Source: Marchantia polymorpha subsp. ruderalis (lineage: Eukaryota > Streptophyta > Marchantiopsida > Marchantiales > Marchantiaceae). Taken from it: a stretch of DNA of 64,000 bases. A program made the translations under genes and the position numbers. Of this stretch, positions 53,601 through 64,000 are shown one piece after another. The DNA lies in the NCBI GenBank assembly GCA_037833965.1, contig AP031352.1, positions 3,142,501-3,206,500 of the forward strand, given 5' to 3'. Every line of letters begins with the position of its first letter. Position 1 is the stretch's first letter. The notes under the pieces are model-generated. The model ran no database searches. It saw only the letters and a program-made list of their open reading frames with translations, and was not told the DNA's origin.

Positions 53601-56600
53601 CCTAGATATCTATGCCTGAAGATTCTGAGATTCTCAGAAGTCTAAGACTCGGCTTTGGCAGGGGACCAGTTCTTGAAGTTCCAGGGAGAAGAAATCGGTG
53701 GCACCTATAAATGCCTTTAGCCCCGTATCTACTGAAGTCGAACAGCGCTTTGGCAGGGTAACTGACTTGTTAAGCACACGGGGCGAGTAACCGTTGGGGT
53801 CTTCGTGGGAATGGGGACTGCTCAAACTCCTAAGACTTGGTTTGAACCTGTATCCTTGACTTTGCCGTCCTTGACTTGATCAGCCATGAAACCGCGGGCT
53901 TGTTGAGCCGAGAAAAAGTTCAGGTACTTAGAATTGAAAGACTATTGTATCTGAAGCTTGGACGAGAGCATTTGTACTCTGCCATGTGAGAAGAAGAAAA
54001 CAGCTGTCAGTGTTGATAAAAAATCTCCTCGCGGGAAGTTGAACTCAGATGTCCTTCCTCCGTGGAACATTCTTAACTGGGCTAAATGCATGAAATGAAC
54101 AGTGAGGGAAGGTGCCCTCGCAGCACGATGGAATTCGTAGCTTCCTCGATTGACTTGACAGTGCGTTCAAACTAGTGCAACTGACTATTACACTGTTGAC
54201 CGGGTTGCCTTGGCCAAAACATGTTCAATGGTTTTATTGAAAGCTTCACGAGCAATAATGTAGCACGCTCCTACTATTTAGACATTCAGAGACGATAGAT
54301 TGCAACTGTTGAGCGAACGTTGGAACATGTTCTTCAGTTTAATAATCAGCGGGTTTGCTCGAGAGTACTGGTGAGGATGTGTCAGTCATCAAACACAGCA
54401 CACACGTGCTCGCTCGAGCTCACAATCATCTCCATGGGGATAAGTAACGATAGATTGCAGATACCTGCTGATGGCCATGATTCATTCTCGGTCAAGCCAC
54501 TTATCGAAGTGTATGTTATGTACTCGGAGTGTGATGTGAAGACAAATCCGAACTTGATGTGTGCCTCTGAGACCCTCGTCATGTTCTTTCGATCAAGCAG
54601 CTGTTATTGTCAATGAGCCGAGCGCCTGCAAACTCTTTTTAATTCGAATGCATCTTTCCCCGATTGAGGTAACCGGCGTCAATAGGCTCGAAAAGTCGTT
54701 CAGTTCAAGCAGTCAGCACATATATTCGAAAATATTTAAAGGAACATGGAACATGCATTCGTGCATTCTTACTCGTACAAGTAGACGGTATCTACACATG
54801 CTCATGAGTATTCATATATTCATGTTGCGGTTTTAGGAGTTGATATATTTCCCGGTCAAGAGAACTGCAGCAAAAGTTGGTCAATATTGTACCTTGACAA
54901 ATTTTCTTCTCCTATTATTAGTCCGACTACAAACCTCGAAGGCCACCCCATGTTCAGTCACAGATATTCTTTCTCGGTTAGAGGATTTGCTGTATCAACT
55001 ACAGGTCATAAGCCCACGAGCTGTGTTGTACAGTTCATGAGAAGCATAATCTAGTGCTCGTTGAGTTCATTTACAAAGCATATTGATAGCTAGATTGATA
55101 CCGGCGTGGTGATATGTAGACACAGGTGTGCATCTTACTTCCGCAAGCGGAGCATCTCACAGTGACAGGTTAGAGATACACCGAATTTTCTTCATGTCCG
55201 CTGGATTAGTAACAGTGTAAATGATGGGGTAACATGTGTCTTATGCGCTCCTCTTTTTTCTAGTTATCACCTGCAGATCGAGCACCCAGTGTCACATTGT
55301 CGAAGATATCTGCAACTGACTTCGCAGAGACTTTCAAGGACTTTGACTACGGTCTTGACTCGAACTTGTATCGTGTGTTGTGATTGCTCGCTGTTCCTCT
55401 GCAATGTCGTGCATGACTCTCGTGATATTCAGCGGTGAAGAAGACTCGTGGAAAATGTTGCTGTGTATTGCTGACAATTCTGCCTGCGAACCTTTACAAT
55501 GTTTCTTGAGTTCCTGAGAATGTGTCAAAGAACAGCTCGAAATGCCTATTCAGGACCAGATTCGTGATTTACAGTTGGTTTGAAAATCTCACCTGTGTAA
55601 GAATCGCGGAGTAGTGAATAACAGTTTCGCCTGAAACTTGACTTCAGGCATTCGAACTTGTTGACCGAGCTTGAATTTTTGTCACAGATACCGAAACCTT
55701 TCAGAAAGATGCCAGCTCTACAGAAATTTAGTCCTTAGTGTGTGTCACGAGGAAATGACTGTGACTGATGTGACGATTGACGATCCTCGAACGATTTTAG
55801 TTAGAAACAGAAATATGCACATGTGATCCACAGAGAACTTTATGCTATTTCATTAGCGTCGGCTTAGCTTGGCCCAGTGGCATTCCAACAGGAACAAGTG
55901 CATGTCGTTTCCATAGTGTAGATTCGGATGAAGATTTAAAACACTTTAAACATCCGAAACAAAGATTCGTATCCAGATTCCTCTGCCGAAATCAAGCGTC
56001 AGATGATATATTTGGCCACACGAGTGAGTGTTTTGGCAGTATGAGAACCACGAATTATGTCACATCAAACAACATGATTAACACGATACCCGGTTGTACT
56101 ATTTTGGCAACTCTTCTGTGTGAGTCTTGGCTTCGTGCAGCCGCTTGGATTGTGTGCTCTATGAATAGATTTAAAGCTGAAACTTGGACGCCATTTTATT
56201 TTCATGTATCATTTTCTGGATGAATTTTCATATACTTGGTTTCTGGATGCCTCGGTTTCAGAACTATATTTTTTTCTCGGACTTCTATTCATTATTAGGT
56301 TTGTATTCAAGGATCCATTTTTTGGACAAGAGTGTTTGCACGTTAAAACTCAGCACCCTGACATTTTTATCATATAATCTACTTGGCAACTCGGAACTTA
56401 AATTTTTATTTGGTTTTGATATGACATTCAGTACGTTAAGAAAGTTACATACATTCTCCACCCGTTTAAATGATTTTATTTTAAAAGAACTTGGAAAAAC
56501 TTTCGTTTCTGGCTCTATATCAATTAAAAGGAGATAAGGGATGGGATCAAACTTAAATCAACAAACATTTTGTATGATTATATCGTAATAAAATATAATC

Positions 56601-57380
56601 ATGTACAGTCCAGAACCTTCCTCTTGTAATTTTTAAAAAAAATCATTTTTTCACTTTTAAAAGGAGTGAAGAAGACTCTAAATTGTCTTGTTACATATTT
56701 ATCTAAGTAACTAGGATATTCAATAAATAGAATCTCTATGTAAACATATTGCAATCAACAAAATTATTGTTTTTCTAAACTGCTATCCTTTTAATATTTT
56801 TTCCCTACCTACTGTTCATTATCATACAGTTATGCAAAATAAACATCAGTTACGTTGCCATCCACCGTCAATGGAATATTCGTATTGGAGATTATTCAGG
56901 AATATAAAAAAGGAAAGAACATCTGATGGGGTTAAACAAATTTGCTAACGTGTTTACTATATATCAAGCTTTCTGTAGCTCCACTCATAAACAGGAATGA
57001 CGTAAGATCAAAATCTTTATCTTAAATTGATAATTATCCTCCATGGCACATGTTATTTCGATACCAATAATGAGTGTTTGTAGTGTGAAGGAAAGAGATG
57101 CCATATAGATTGAAAAAGCTTTGGGAATTTCCCATCTAGCCGAAAAAGCTATCAAATACAAGGGTTAATAGTTTTATCGTGATGTGGTATATCAAATGTC
57201 CCAGAACGCCTATATACAGAACTATCTGCATAATATGATATACAATTGATAGTAAAATCTGAATATGCATCATCCAAAGCGATCGTACTTTTCTGTCTGG
57301 ATAGCTTTCTATAATGATATTATTGGAACAATGGAAATACGTTGTGCGCTACTCAATAAGCCAAAGTGGTCCATTGTTAA
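50700..57380. other. mixed-composition region, genes not resolved
   Basis: Moderate GC to about 56000, AT-rich afterwards. Open stretches that start with a real ATG include 52996-53367 plus (123 codons). Others such as 51242-51595 plus, 50819-51082 minus, 54320-54616 plus and 55334-55528 minus show no family motif. Some may be exons of unrecognised spliced genes. None could be linked into a consistent model. Confidence 0.3.
52996..53367 (+). CDS. unclassified 123-codon ORF
   Basis: Starts at a true ATG (MEPKISPFVE) and ends with a stop at 53365-53367. No recognisable domain or signal peptide. It may be a chance ORF, listed because it is among the longer ATG-initiated ORFs of the non-element DNA. 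Confidence 0.18.
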   Translation: MEPKISPFVERRNSCHKAAVASTLPPQTDNTGLFNRQNFHSIRLPKNLKNAKRFSYIIGGGALVATTKLDVSFCFLVRKATRVVHRKYSNFSCSGSPSTTYSGYRHHVLQGEAFQPPACLREA

Positions 57381-57385
57381 CCGGG

Positions 57386-57900
57386 CTATTCTTGAGTTAC
57401 CTCCATCTTGTTCCTGGTTGTAAATGCCAAAGAAATACAGCGGCTGCCACTACATTCAATGATGACGATGACGAAAACCGACTGCCTTAGTATGAAGAAA
57501 GGGGGACTTTTACCCTCACTAGCCTTAGTAGTAACCTTCCGGGTGGATGGTAATTTTTCTTGGCCGCTCTGCTGGCTAGCGTTCCGGTCTTCCTGGGGGC
57601 CTGAGCTACCATGGGACTCACTGCCGTTGCTTTCTTTCATGACTCTTCAAGAAGACAAGCAGTTTCTTTGCTCACTCTTAGCTCTCGTTGACTAAAGACA
57701 TGCATTCTTCATGATGAAGAGGTACATGTTCCAATAATTGCGGATGGCGGATTCCTCTACCAAAATACAAGTGAAGACTACTGTTCTGATCTATAAGATC
57801 GTGTGCAATTCTCTTCGATCTATGAGAAATGAACGTCGCAAAGCGATGATGTCTTAGCATGGCATCATAAGTCATACCCACAATTTAGACCATTGATTAA
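57386..57900. other. GC-richer island in AT-rich DNA
   Basis: A sharp change in composition with open minus-strand stretches 57386-57640 and 57678-57881. It is of the kind left by a transferred fragment, such as organellar DNA, but I recognise no organellar gene in it. Confidence 0.25.
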
Positions 57901-57982
57901 TATAAGACAAAAATCCCATCACATAGTGTTTTGACACACTAAGAAATGAAAAATACATTACAATACCAAAAAACCAACTGAA

Positions 57983-58029
57983 TACCCTTAGAAGTCTTCT
58001 CTAGGTAATAGGGTAGACTTCTAAGGGTA
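57983..58029. repeat. 14-bp perfect inverted repeat
   Basis: TACCCTTAGAAGTC (57983-57996) and GACTTCTAAGGGTA (58016-58029) are exact inverted repeats with a 19-nt loop. They sit directly before the minisatellite at 58031. Confidence 0.88.
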
Positions 58030-58030
58030 G

Positions 58031-58163
58031 ATCTTTGTAGCAAATGCTCCCCATAGTCAGACCACTTTTGCAGCAGATTTTTCCACTATTAAGATCATCT
58101 TTGTAGCAAGTTTTTTCCACTAATAGGATCTACTTCGTATTAGATTCTCCCACCAGTAAGACC
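58031..58163. repeat. 33-bp minisatellite, four diverged units
   Basis: Units at 58031-58063, 58064-58096, 58097-58130 (34 nt) and 58131-58163 share ATCTTTGTAGCA...CCACTA-TAAGATC-like sequence. It lies downstream, on the coding strand, of the Ty3 integrase remnant, so it may belong to that element's 3' end. Confidence 0.75.
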
Positions 58164-58470
58164 ATCTTTTTTCCTCTAGTATCTTTTAAATAGCTTTCGG
58201 GACTACATTGACCCTATTTCTACCAGTAATATTGCAACACTTTGATTCATGTACTTTTTCTCCCTTGAACTCTTTCAGCTAGTAGCCAGATTACTACATG
58301 ACATTCATCCATCCTCAATCTATGCATCATTCCGCATGCTCCAACAGAACTATTGTTAGTGAGTTTCAACACACTTCTGATCTTAAGATGGTGTTTTTTC
58401 TTATTTTCCTCATTATGATTCATGTAAAATGATAATGTAAATTATCCCTCACGTGCTCAAAGTTGATCTC

Positions 58471-59103
58471 CTATTCTAAACATTTAAAAATCTTTAAGCG
58501 CTTTCCAATAATAGATACTTTAAGCTTTGTACCGTCAAGCTCTATTAAGGAATATGTGGCTTTATCATAATCGCTAATCATCACATCCGATCCAAACCTA
58601 CTAAAAAACTTCATGAATATTATACGCTGGTTGTCTAGATTTTTGTACCAACATCCAATCACCATCGTCCATATCATTAGGTTTCAATCTATGAAGTATG
58701 TCAAACCTTTTCTTGTTTCCTAGACACACATTTTAGTTTTTCCATTGCTAGTTGTAAATCTTCTATTTTCCTCTTTAGCTGTCAAATGCGTTTTGCCCAA
58801 ACGTCTTCCCTACTCACATGAAACTTCCAAGGCAGCACATTCATTGTGAGGAATCTTTACTCAATTGACTTCATTGCTTTTTGGTCTTGCATTGATTTGG
58901 CTGGTCTATACCATATAGGGATATAGCATGTCACAATATTATGAGTTGTGCAAACTGTTCATAGCATATATGGTGACAAAGGAGGCCATTGACTAGCTTT
59001 TTTCTTACATGATTTCACACTAGGTTATACTATTGGCGAATAGTCATTCTCATTCTTTGCACTCCCTTCGTGGATTGTAAGCAATGATAAAAGAAAGCCT
59101 AAC
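58471..59103 (-). pseudogene. Ty3-type retrotransposon integrase remnant
   Basis: Reading the minus strand from 59103 gives fragments in a shifting frame: LSFIIAYNPR, then VKSCKKKASQWPPLSPYML, TTHNIVTCYIP, RPAKSMQDQKAMKS, REDVWAKRI and DDGDWMLV. These are followed by YKNLDNQ, FSRFGSDVMISDYDKATYSL and IELDGTKLKV...GKRLKIFK. This is the order of a plant Ty3 integrase: the end of the catalytic core (AYNPR-x-NG...), the PYxL/T-GY-P region, then the C-terminal GPY/F-like module with ELDGT-x-L. Stops and at least one frameshift (between DWMLV and YKNL) show it is dead. LTRs were not identified. Confidence 0.7.
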
Positions 59104-60827
59104 TTCCATTTGTTGAAGATTTTTTTTTTGCAAACTAATCAGTTATTTCTACTTGTTCGGCTGTTACTTTTCCAACACATTTGTAGCAACACTAATCATA
59201 GCGGTAGCTAAAGCAAAATAAGCTATTTGATTGACTAAATTTATCACACACACAAAAAAAAATAAAAAAATTCAATCTTCATTTATATGAGTGAATTTGA
59301 AAAATGAAGCACATCAAGTATCATTTGATAAAAGATGCAATTCTTAAGAAGAATGTTGAGTTACTCAAGATTGATGGTAAACTTAATCCAACTCATATAT
59401 TGATCAAAATTATTACTTTCAAGTGTATGAATAGACCTTGTGCTACTTTGTAAGGTTTGAATGAGGCGCACAAGTAAAACAAACGAACAATTTTGTTACC
59501 TCTAAATTATTTATACTCCTTTTTTTACTGCAGCTTAATTTTATTTAGTTTTTATTCTAAAGAAATTAAATGCTTGGTTTTTTTTAAAGTTTTTTTTTTA
59601 AATTATATAAATATTTGAAGTAACGGTGCTCAAAACATGAAGCAAAGGATTGATTGTTAGAATTAATTCAAATGTTCATTCAATTCAAGTTATGTTGAAT
59701 CTAGTTAGTGATTTTGATTAGATTCTTAGAATATAAATGAACTAAAAAAGGTTTTGATGACAAATTTTAAATTTTTTCAATAGAACTTGAGGTGATTGAT
59801 GAACGTAATCAAAAGTGAAGAAACATATTTCTCAGGTGTTAGCTATGCTTGTTTGTGTGCATTCTCATATTATTTGTGCGTGTGAGTGTATTGTATTTTT
59901 TTTGGGATAATGTTTTTTTCAATCGCACATGATAAGCTCTTATTTTTCAGATTAATTTAATAAATATGAATATTTGTGACAATGACATAACTGCCAAAAT
60001 GTCTTGTTGAGTTCATTCTCAATTTTGGATCAAATTTTCATATTTTTTTGACAGCCAGTTTTTTTTTAAAAAAAATTTAATCTCGTCAACTTAAACCTTA
60101 AATTTAACACAAAACAAATGTTGTAGGAAATCAACTCAAATAATAAAAATCTTTGTGACGCTTTAGCTTTATCAAAAAGTTTTGAATGTAGATTAGAATC
60201 CCAACTTTGATTCAACAAATTTTTTTTTAATCCCATCTTCATCAAAACTAATTCTATTAATTTAAAACCTTGAGCTAACCATGATTTGCACATCATAATG
60301 TATCTGGCTTAAAATGTATGAAATTCAAACCTTATGATGCTTTAGCTAGTGCTAAAATATTTTATCACATATGAACATAATTTGCAACTCTTAATAAAAT
60401 TGCTAGTTTTTCTTTTTTATACATTTGTAGATTTTTTTCACCATCTTTTGATGAAATTTTTACATAATTTCATGTCAAACTTACTTGATAAATTTATTTT
60501 AAACTCTCTTTTGATTCTAGTGAATAATTATTATTTGGTAATAAAAATTTTCATTACCGTAAGAAAAAAACTCACATTTGATGAATTTCAAAATTAGATT
60601 ATTTCTTTTGTATAACTACACATTATTGAAATTCTAATAACCTGAGTTTTTAAATAAAATTTGTAAAATTTTCTAATTGAATTTCATTATCATGTAATGT
60701 TTTGTTTATTAATAAATATTTTATTTTATTCTTTTAACTAACTTGCTTCATCTATACTTAAACATTTTATTGCTCAATAAATGTTCAAACACATGTTTGT
60801 AAATTGATTATTAATAACTTTTAAATA
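59104..60827. other. AT-rich non-coding region
   Basis: AT-rich with chance ORFs only (60066-60296 minus, 60349-60597 plus). Upstream pol sequence of the Ty3 remnant is not recognisable beyond 59103. Confidence 0.5.
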
Positions 60828-60832
60828 AAAAT
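60828..60832. repeat. predicted target site duplication AAAAT (one copy visible)
   Basis: The five bases before the element end TGTAATAA at 60833. The partner should lie right of the window, just after the far end of the element. Confidence 0.55.
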
Positions 60833-61776
60833 TGTAATAACCCACTAAAGGCTAAAACTGCAATATAGTGGTAGAAAGGTCGAACCCACAAGGACAGAGG
60901 AACACACAGGGTACAAAGTGTCACGTTTAACAGACTATTTAGGAGTTTGAATTCTCAGGCGACTGTCACTCCCAGAAATACTGCAAGTGTCCACTCGGAG
61001 CGCACTCGGAGGTCGCATAGTGCAGCGTAACACACACACACACACCTGAAACTACAGAAACACAACCCAGAGATCCGTTAGGACCTCTACTCAAGATTTC
61101 AGGGGGGAAAGTCTCTCGCGAGTGCACTCGGCGAAGCTGCGGGTAGTGACTCCCAACTCCGGCTTTTACAACACTTCCACTAGCTTACTGCTAGCGTAGG
61201 AAACCCGGTTTGGACTGCCTACTTCGGATCGAAGTCACTCATACGCGGTGAACAACACTCTCAACTCACAAAACGCGCAGAGAACACAGGTCCGCACTGA
61301 AGGACTCACTGAGAAACATTCCAGTAACACACCATAACAGTCTATTGAAGAGTTTGAATTCTTAGGCACTTGTCATTCCCAGAAATACTACAAGGGTTAC
61401 CCCAAAGGCACCTGCTGCAGCGTAACCTGAATTTACAACCAAGGCTTACACGAAGTAGCAAAACTTCACTTTGGCATTCATGGGAAAAATTCCGAAGGAG
61501 TACAATCAGGAACAAACACTCGAAGGTGTAGGGGCGAAACTATTCAAGTATCTAACTAGTCACTGGCTCTGAGCATCGGCAATCACCCGCAGGTGTAGAT
61601 CCGAACTACTCAAGTCTCTAACCAATGTACTAGCTCTGAACATTCGGCCGAAGGCCTTCAGCTACACGATGCGGATCGCTAAGGTGTAGCTCCTCTTGCG
61701 TGGTGACAGAACTAAGGACACAAACACGCAGAGAAAATGAGTTCCTGATCTGCACTTCCGAAATGGGGAAAGAATC

Positions 61777-61805
61777 CAAGGCAAGACGCCTTGAACTACT
61801 TTATA
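61777..61805 (-). promoter_or_regulatory. TATA box plus 17-nt hairpin of truncated type I element
   Basis: TATAAAGTAG (61805-61796) and CAAGGC-GTCTT-GCCTTG (61793-61777). The loop has one change, the stem is intact and the span is again 29 nt. Confidence 0.67.
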
Positions 61806-61841
61806 CCTTCTAAGTCCTAACTAGCACTACACTGCACTACG

Positions 61842-64000
61842 CTACACGTCGGCACGGAACCACGCTACACTACACTCCGCGGAACCTGTGCTTCGCCTCC
61901 TGCGCGACGGACTGCCGCGCACTAACTCCCTACCCTGCCAGTCTTCAGCTCGACTACGCAGTCCCAAACGCTGCAAAGCCGCGGACACCTCCGCCTCGAG
62001 GGTGGACATGGTATCCCGCGCCTTCGACAGAAAAGAGTCTAACTTCTTCGCCACCCGCCGCCGACTCCTACTGTCACCTGACAACAACCCGGCTGCACAA
62101 AGCTCCAACTTGCGCAGTGTGAGTTTCTCCTGCGCCGCCACTTCCCAGTGGGCGTAGCCCTTGAGACAGTGGGCGACTCGCCTCGCCATCTCCTCCTTCG
62201 TGCGATCTGCCTCTCGCCTGCGATCATCTTCAATTACCACCAACTGCGATTCGGCCTCCGCACGCTGAGCTCTCAATTCCCCGCACTCCGACTGCAGCCT
62301 GCGGATTAAATACTCATCCGCCTGTCGTGCGAGCTGACACTCCGCTAACAACCGCGTCTGTCGCACGAGCTCCTCTGACAGAACCTGATTCTGAGTCTTC
62401 TCAGAAATCAGCTCTTCCGTGGTCTTCACCACATCCCTGGTGAGCTCTTCCAGTCTCGCCTGCTTCAATGCGTCGTAGTGGGTGTGCGACTTCCGCACGA
62501 GATTATACTGTCTCCACAAACATGCATGCTTCTCACGCAAATCCTTAAGTTCCCGGTCCACCCTAGCTAGTAGCTTGCTGGTGTGGACTTTAGTGCGAGT
62601 CCGTCTACGCACTAACTCGATGTATGACCCCGGCTGAAGTGGATCTGCATATTTATCAAATTTGCGATCCAAGTACCTCAGCAGAGGTATTACCTGCTCA
62701 GAGAGCGCCGCCGCCGGCGCTCCAACAATTTCCTCCTCCTCCTCCTCGGTGTCTCCCGATCCCGACATTGCTTCTGTGGAGCCTCCTTCGTCATCATCCG
62801 AGGGAAAGATTTCGGTCTCCATTGATTGCGTTGACGACTGACCCGAGTGGGGCTGCGAGTTGTCTATGGGTGCTGCCGCCGAAGGCACTCCTGCAGCTTC
62901 GCTGCTCCCCGCTAAAATGTCCAAGGCGGTGGGTGAATGTGGCCGTGCTACATCCCCGTCATCCACCTGCCGCTCGTCGACCGTGTCCTCTTCGCCGCCG
63001 ATGTCCGCCGCCGAAGGCGATCGAGCGGAATGTGTCTGCGCAGGGCGTAATTGCGCATCGCGCACCCGAATTTCGATCCCGCGGACAGACAATCCGCTCC
63101 TCCGTTAGGTCCTGCGTGAGGGCTGCGTCTGGCCTGCGCGTAGGCGCAAGTACCGGCGCCTGGTCCGCCGCAGGCGCAGCGCCAAAGGCGTCTATCGCCG
63201 AAGGCGACAGAGCCAAAGGCCGCTCGCCCGATGTACCTGGCCCCGAAGGCCCTACGCCGAAGGCGCATCCGCCGGCGGATTACCCGCCGAAGGTGCGGTC
63301 TCCGCACGCTCCCTGCTCAAAACTCGTTGGCCCGAAGGCCCTGGCGCCGAAGGCGCGAATCGCGGCGCGTTATACGGCGGAGGGTCTGGTCCCGAAGGCC
63401 CTTGACCCGAAGGCGGATCTTCCGCCGGCTCCTTCCCCTTTCTACGTTGTATCGGGGGTGAATCCTGCCTACTCGTAGGCGGCCGCCTTTGCGTATGCGA
63501 ACTTTCTCTGCCTACGCGTAGGCAGAGGTCCACGTCCGCTTGAGGTCGCCTATCCGCTGGAAATCGCCTGTGCGTAGGCGGAACACTCGTCCGCATCGCA
63601 CGTGGTAACTCCGGAGGCACTTGGCCCGAAGGCCGCCTCTCGTCCGTCGGAGGTGTAGCGTGGTCCGCCGCTCCTGCGGACGTCCGCGCTCTCTCGATCC
63701 TCTCCGGCGACGCACTTCCCTTCTCCGTGGCGATCGTCGCCGTGTCCGCGCTGCTGGCTGGTAACACAAGCCTGCGCGCCTTCTGCTTCGGCCGGCTGCA
63801 CACTTCGTGCAGTGGCCGCTGTCGTATGGGAGCAGTGGGTTCTCGATGCTGCTCCTCCTCTGACTCCTCTCTCCATCGTCGCTTCCGCGGCACTCTTGCT
63901 GCGGGTGTGCTTCTTCCCTCGTCCCGCCGTGTCGGCGGAGTAGAAGCTGGTGAATCCTCTGCATCGGTGTCGACCTCGTTATCCCGCACATACTTCCCGG
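61842..64000 (-). pseudogene. type I element protein gene, two offsetting frameshifts, 5' part outside window
   Basis: It enters at the right edge within the sequence matching residue about 305 of the intact protein (ENEVDTDAE). At 63256-63252 one G is missing relative to the intact copies (GGCGTAG versus GGCGGTAGG), creating a TAG at 63254-63252. The homologous protein continues in another frame (SPSAIDAFGAAPAADQAP, 63216 onward). It returns to the original frame near 63080-63090, where RDAQLRPAQT resumes. The coiled coil and Arg-rich tail then run uninterrupted to the stop at 61842. Palindrome-rich linker sequence here uses GCGCCTTCGGCG units heavily. This copy is inactive, but its C-terminal third is as open as in intact copies, so decay is recent. 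Confidence 0.75.

Larger units (their letters stand above)
60833..64000 (-). mobile_element. type I TG...CA element, truncated by window edge
   Basis: On the minus strand it ends GGGTTATTACA at 60833. It has the type I tail with both 56-bp units and a CA/GT run (61030-61045), the TATA/hairpin module (61805-61777) and the coding region up to the edge. By comparison with the copy at 18560, about 2.1 kb, including the ORF start and the TGTGGTA end, lies beyond position 64000. Confidence 0.88.

Noticed and set aside
54382-54582. Exons of a further spliced gene near 54.4-54.8 kb
   Set aside because: Candidate splice sites gave peptides with stops or phase conflicts.
57678-57881. Mitochondrial gene fragment
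   Set aside because: The open stretch (LIDQNSSLHLYFGRGIRHP) suggested organellar origin by style, but I could not match it to a known mitochondrial or plastid protein.
63092-63092. Independent start of a 416-codon gene at 63092
   Set aside because: The first codon is TTG on the minus strand. The frame is the continuation of the element ORF after a frameshift, not a new start.

Overview
This window looks like repeat-rich nuclear DNA of a land plant. It has long AT-rich stretches, GT/AG-type splice signals, and remnants of LINE, Ty3 and hAT-like elements. It also carries five copies of a high-copy-looking element encoding arginine- and proline-rich coiled-coil proteins. These proteins resemble hypothetical proteins I recall from the liverwort Marchantia polymorpha. 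That resemblance is memory, not a search, so the organism call is tentative. No operons, ribosome binding sites, CRISPR arrays, rRNA or convincing tRNA genes are seen.

The dominant content is one element superfamily of about 4.9-5.4 kb. Every complete copy starts TGTGGTA, ends TTATTACA and is flanked by its own 5-bp target duplication: 2550-7420 (minus strand, GGAAT), 17420-27717 (plus, AATGC), 18560-23894 (plus, TCCAG, nested inside the previous one) and 31095-36465 (plus, TCAAC). A fifth copy enters at 60833 on the minus strand and runs off the right edge. Two subfamilies are present. Type I (18560, 31095, 60833) carries an ORF of about 1040 codons, intact in two copies. Type II (2550, 17420) carries a related but broken ORF. 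In all five copies the ORF is followed by a TATA box and a 17-nt hairpin with fixed spacing, then about 0.9 kb of non-coding tail with a GT microsatellite. The TG...CA ends, 5-bp duplications and TATA-plus-tail order look like a very long LTR with the gene in its U3 part. However, no copy has a second LTR, a pol gene or an internal domain. This is the best candidate for an undescribed system in the window.

Layout: 2-1507 is a hypothetical proline-rich ORF open at the left edge. 2550-7420 is a type II element. 7426-11000 is AT-rich. 11000-15400 has mixed composition with no gene I can assign. 15400-17414 is mostly AT-rich, with a 30-bp perfect palindrome. 17420-27717 is the nested pair. 27723-31089 is AT-rich. 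31095-36465 is an intact type I element. 36690-37774 is a LINE 3' fragment. 40751-41734 is a hAT-like transposase remnant. 44000-57000 has mixed composition with two candidate spliced minus-strand genes: an unknown gene at 45926-48127 and a bHLH-derived ACT-like-domain gene at 49164-50134. 57983-58163 is a hairpin plus 33-bp minisatellite. 58471-59103 is a Ty3 integrase remnant. 60833-64000 is the truncated type I element.

The genes do not form a pathway. The window reads as a nest of mobile elements of different ages with a few host genes between them. Splice models, protein family calls and the mechanism of the main element are inferences. The element borders, target duplications and reading-frame breaks are read directly from the sequence.
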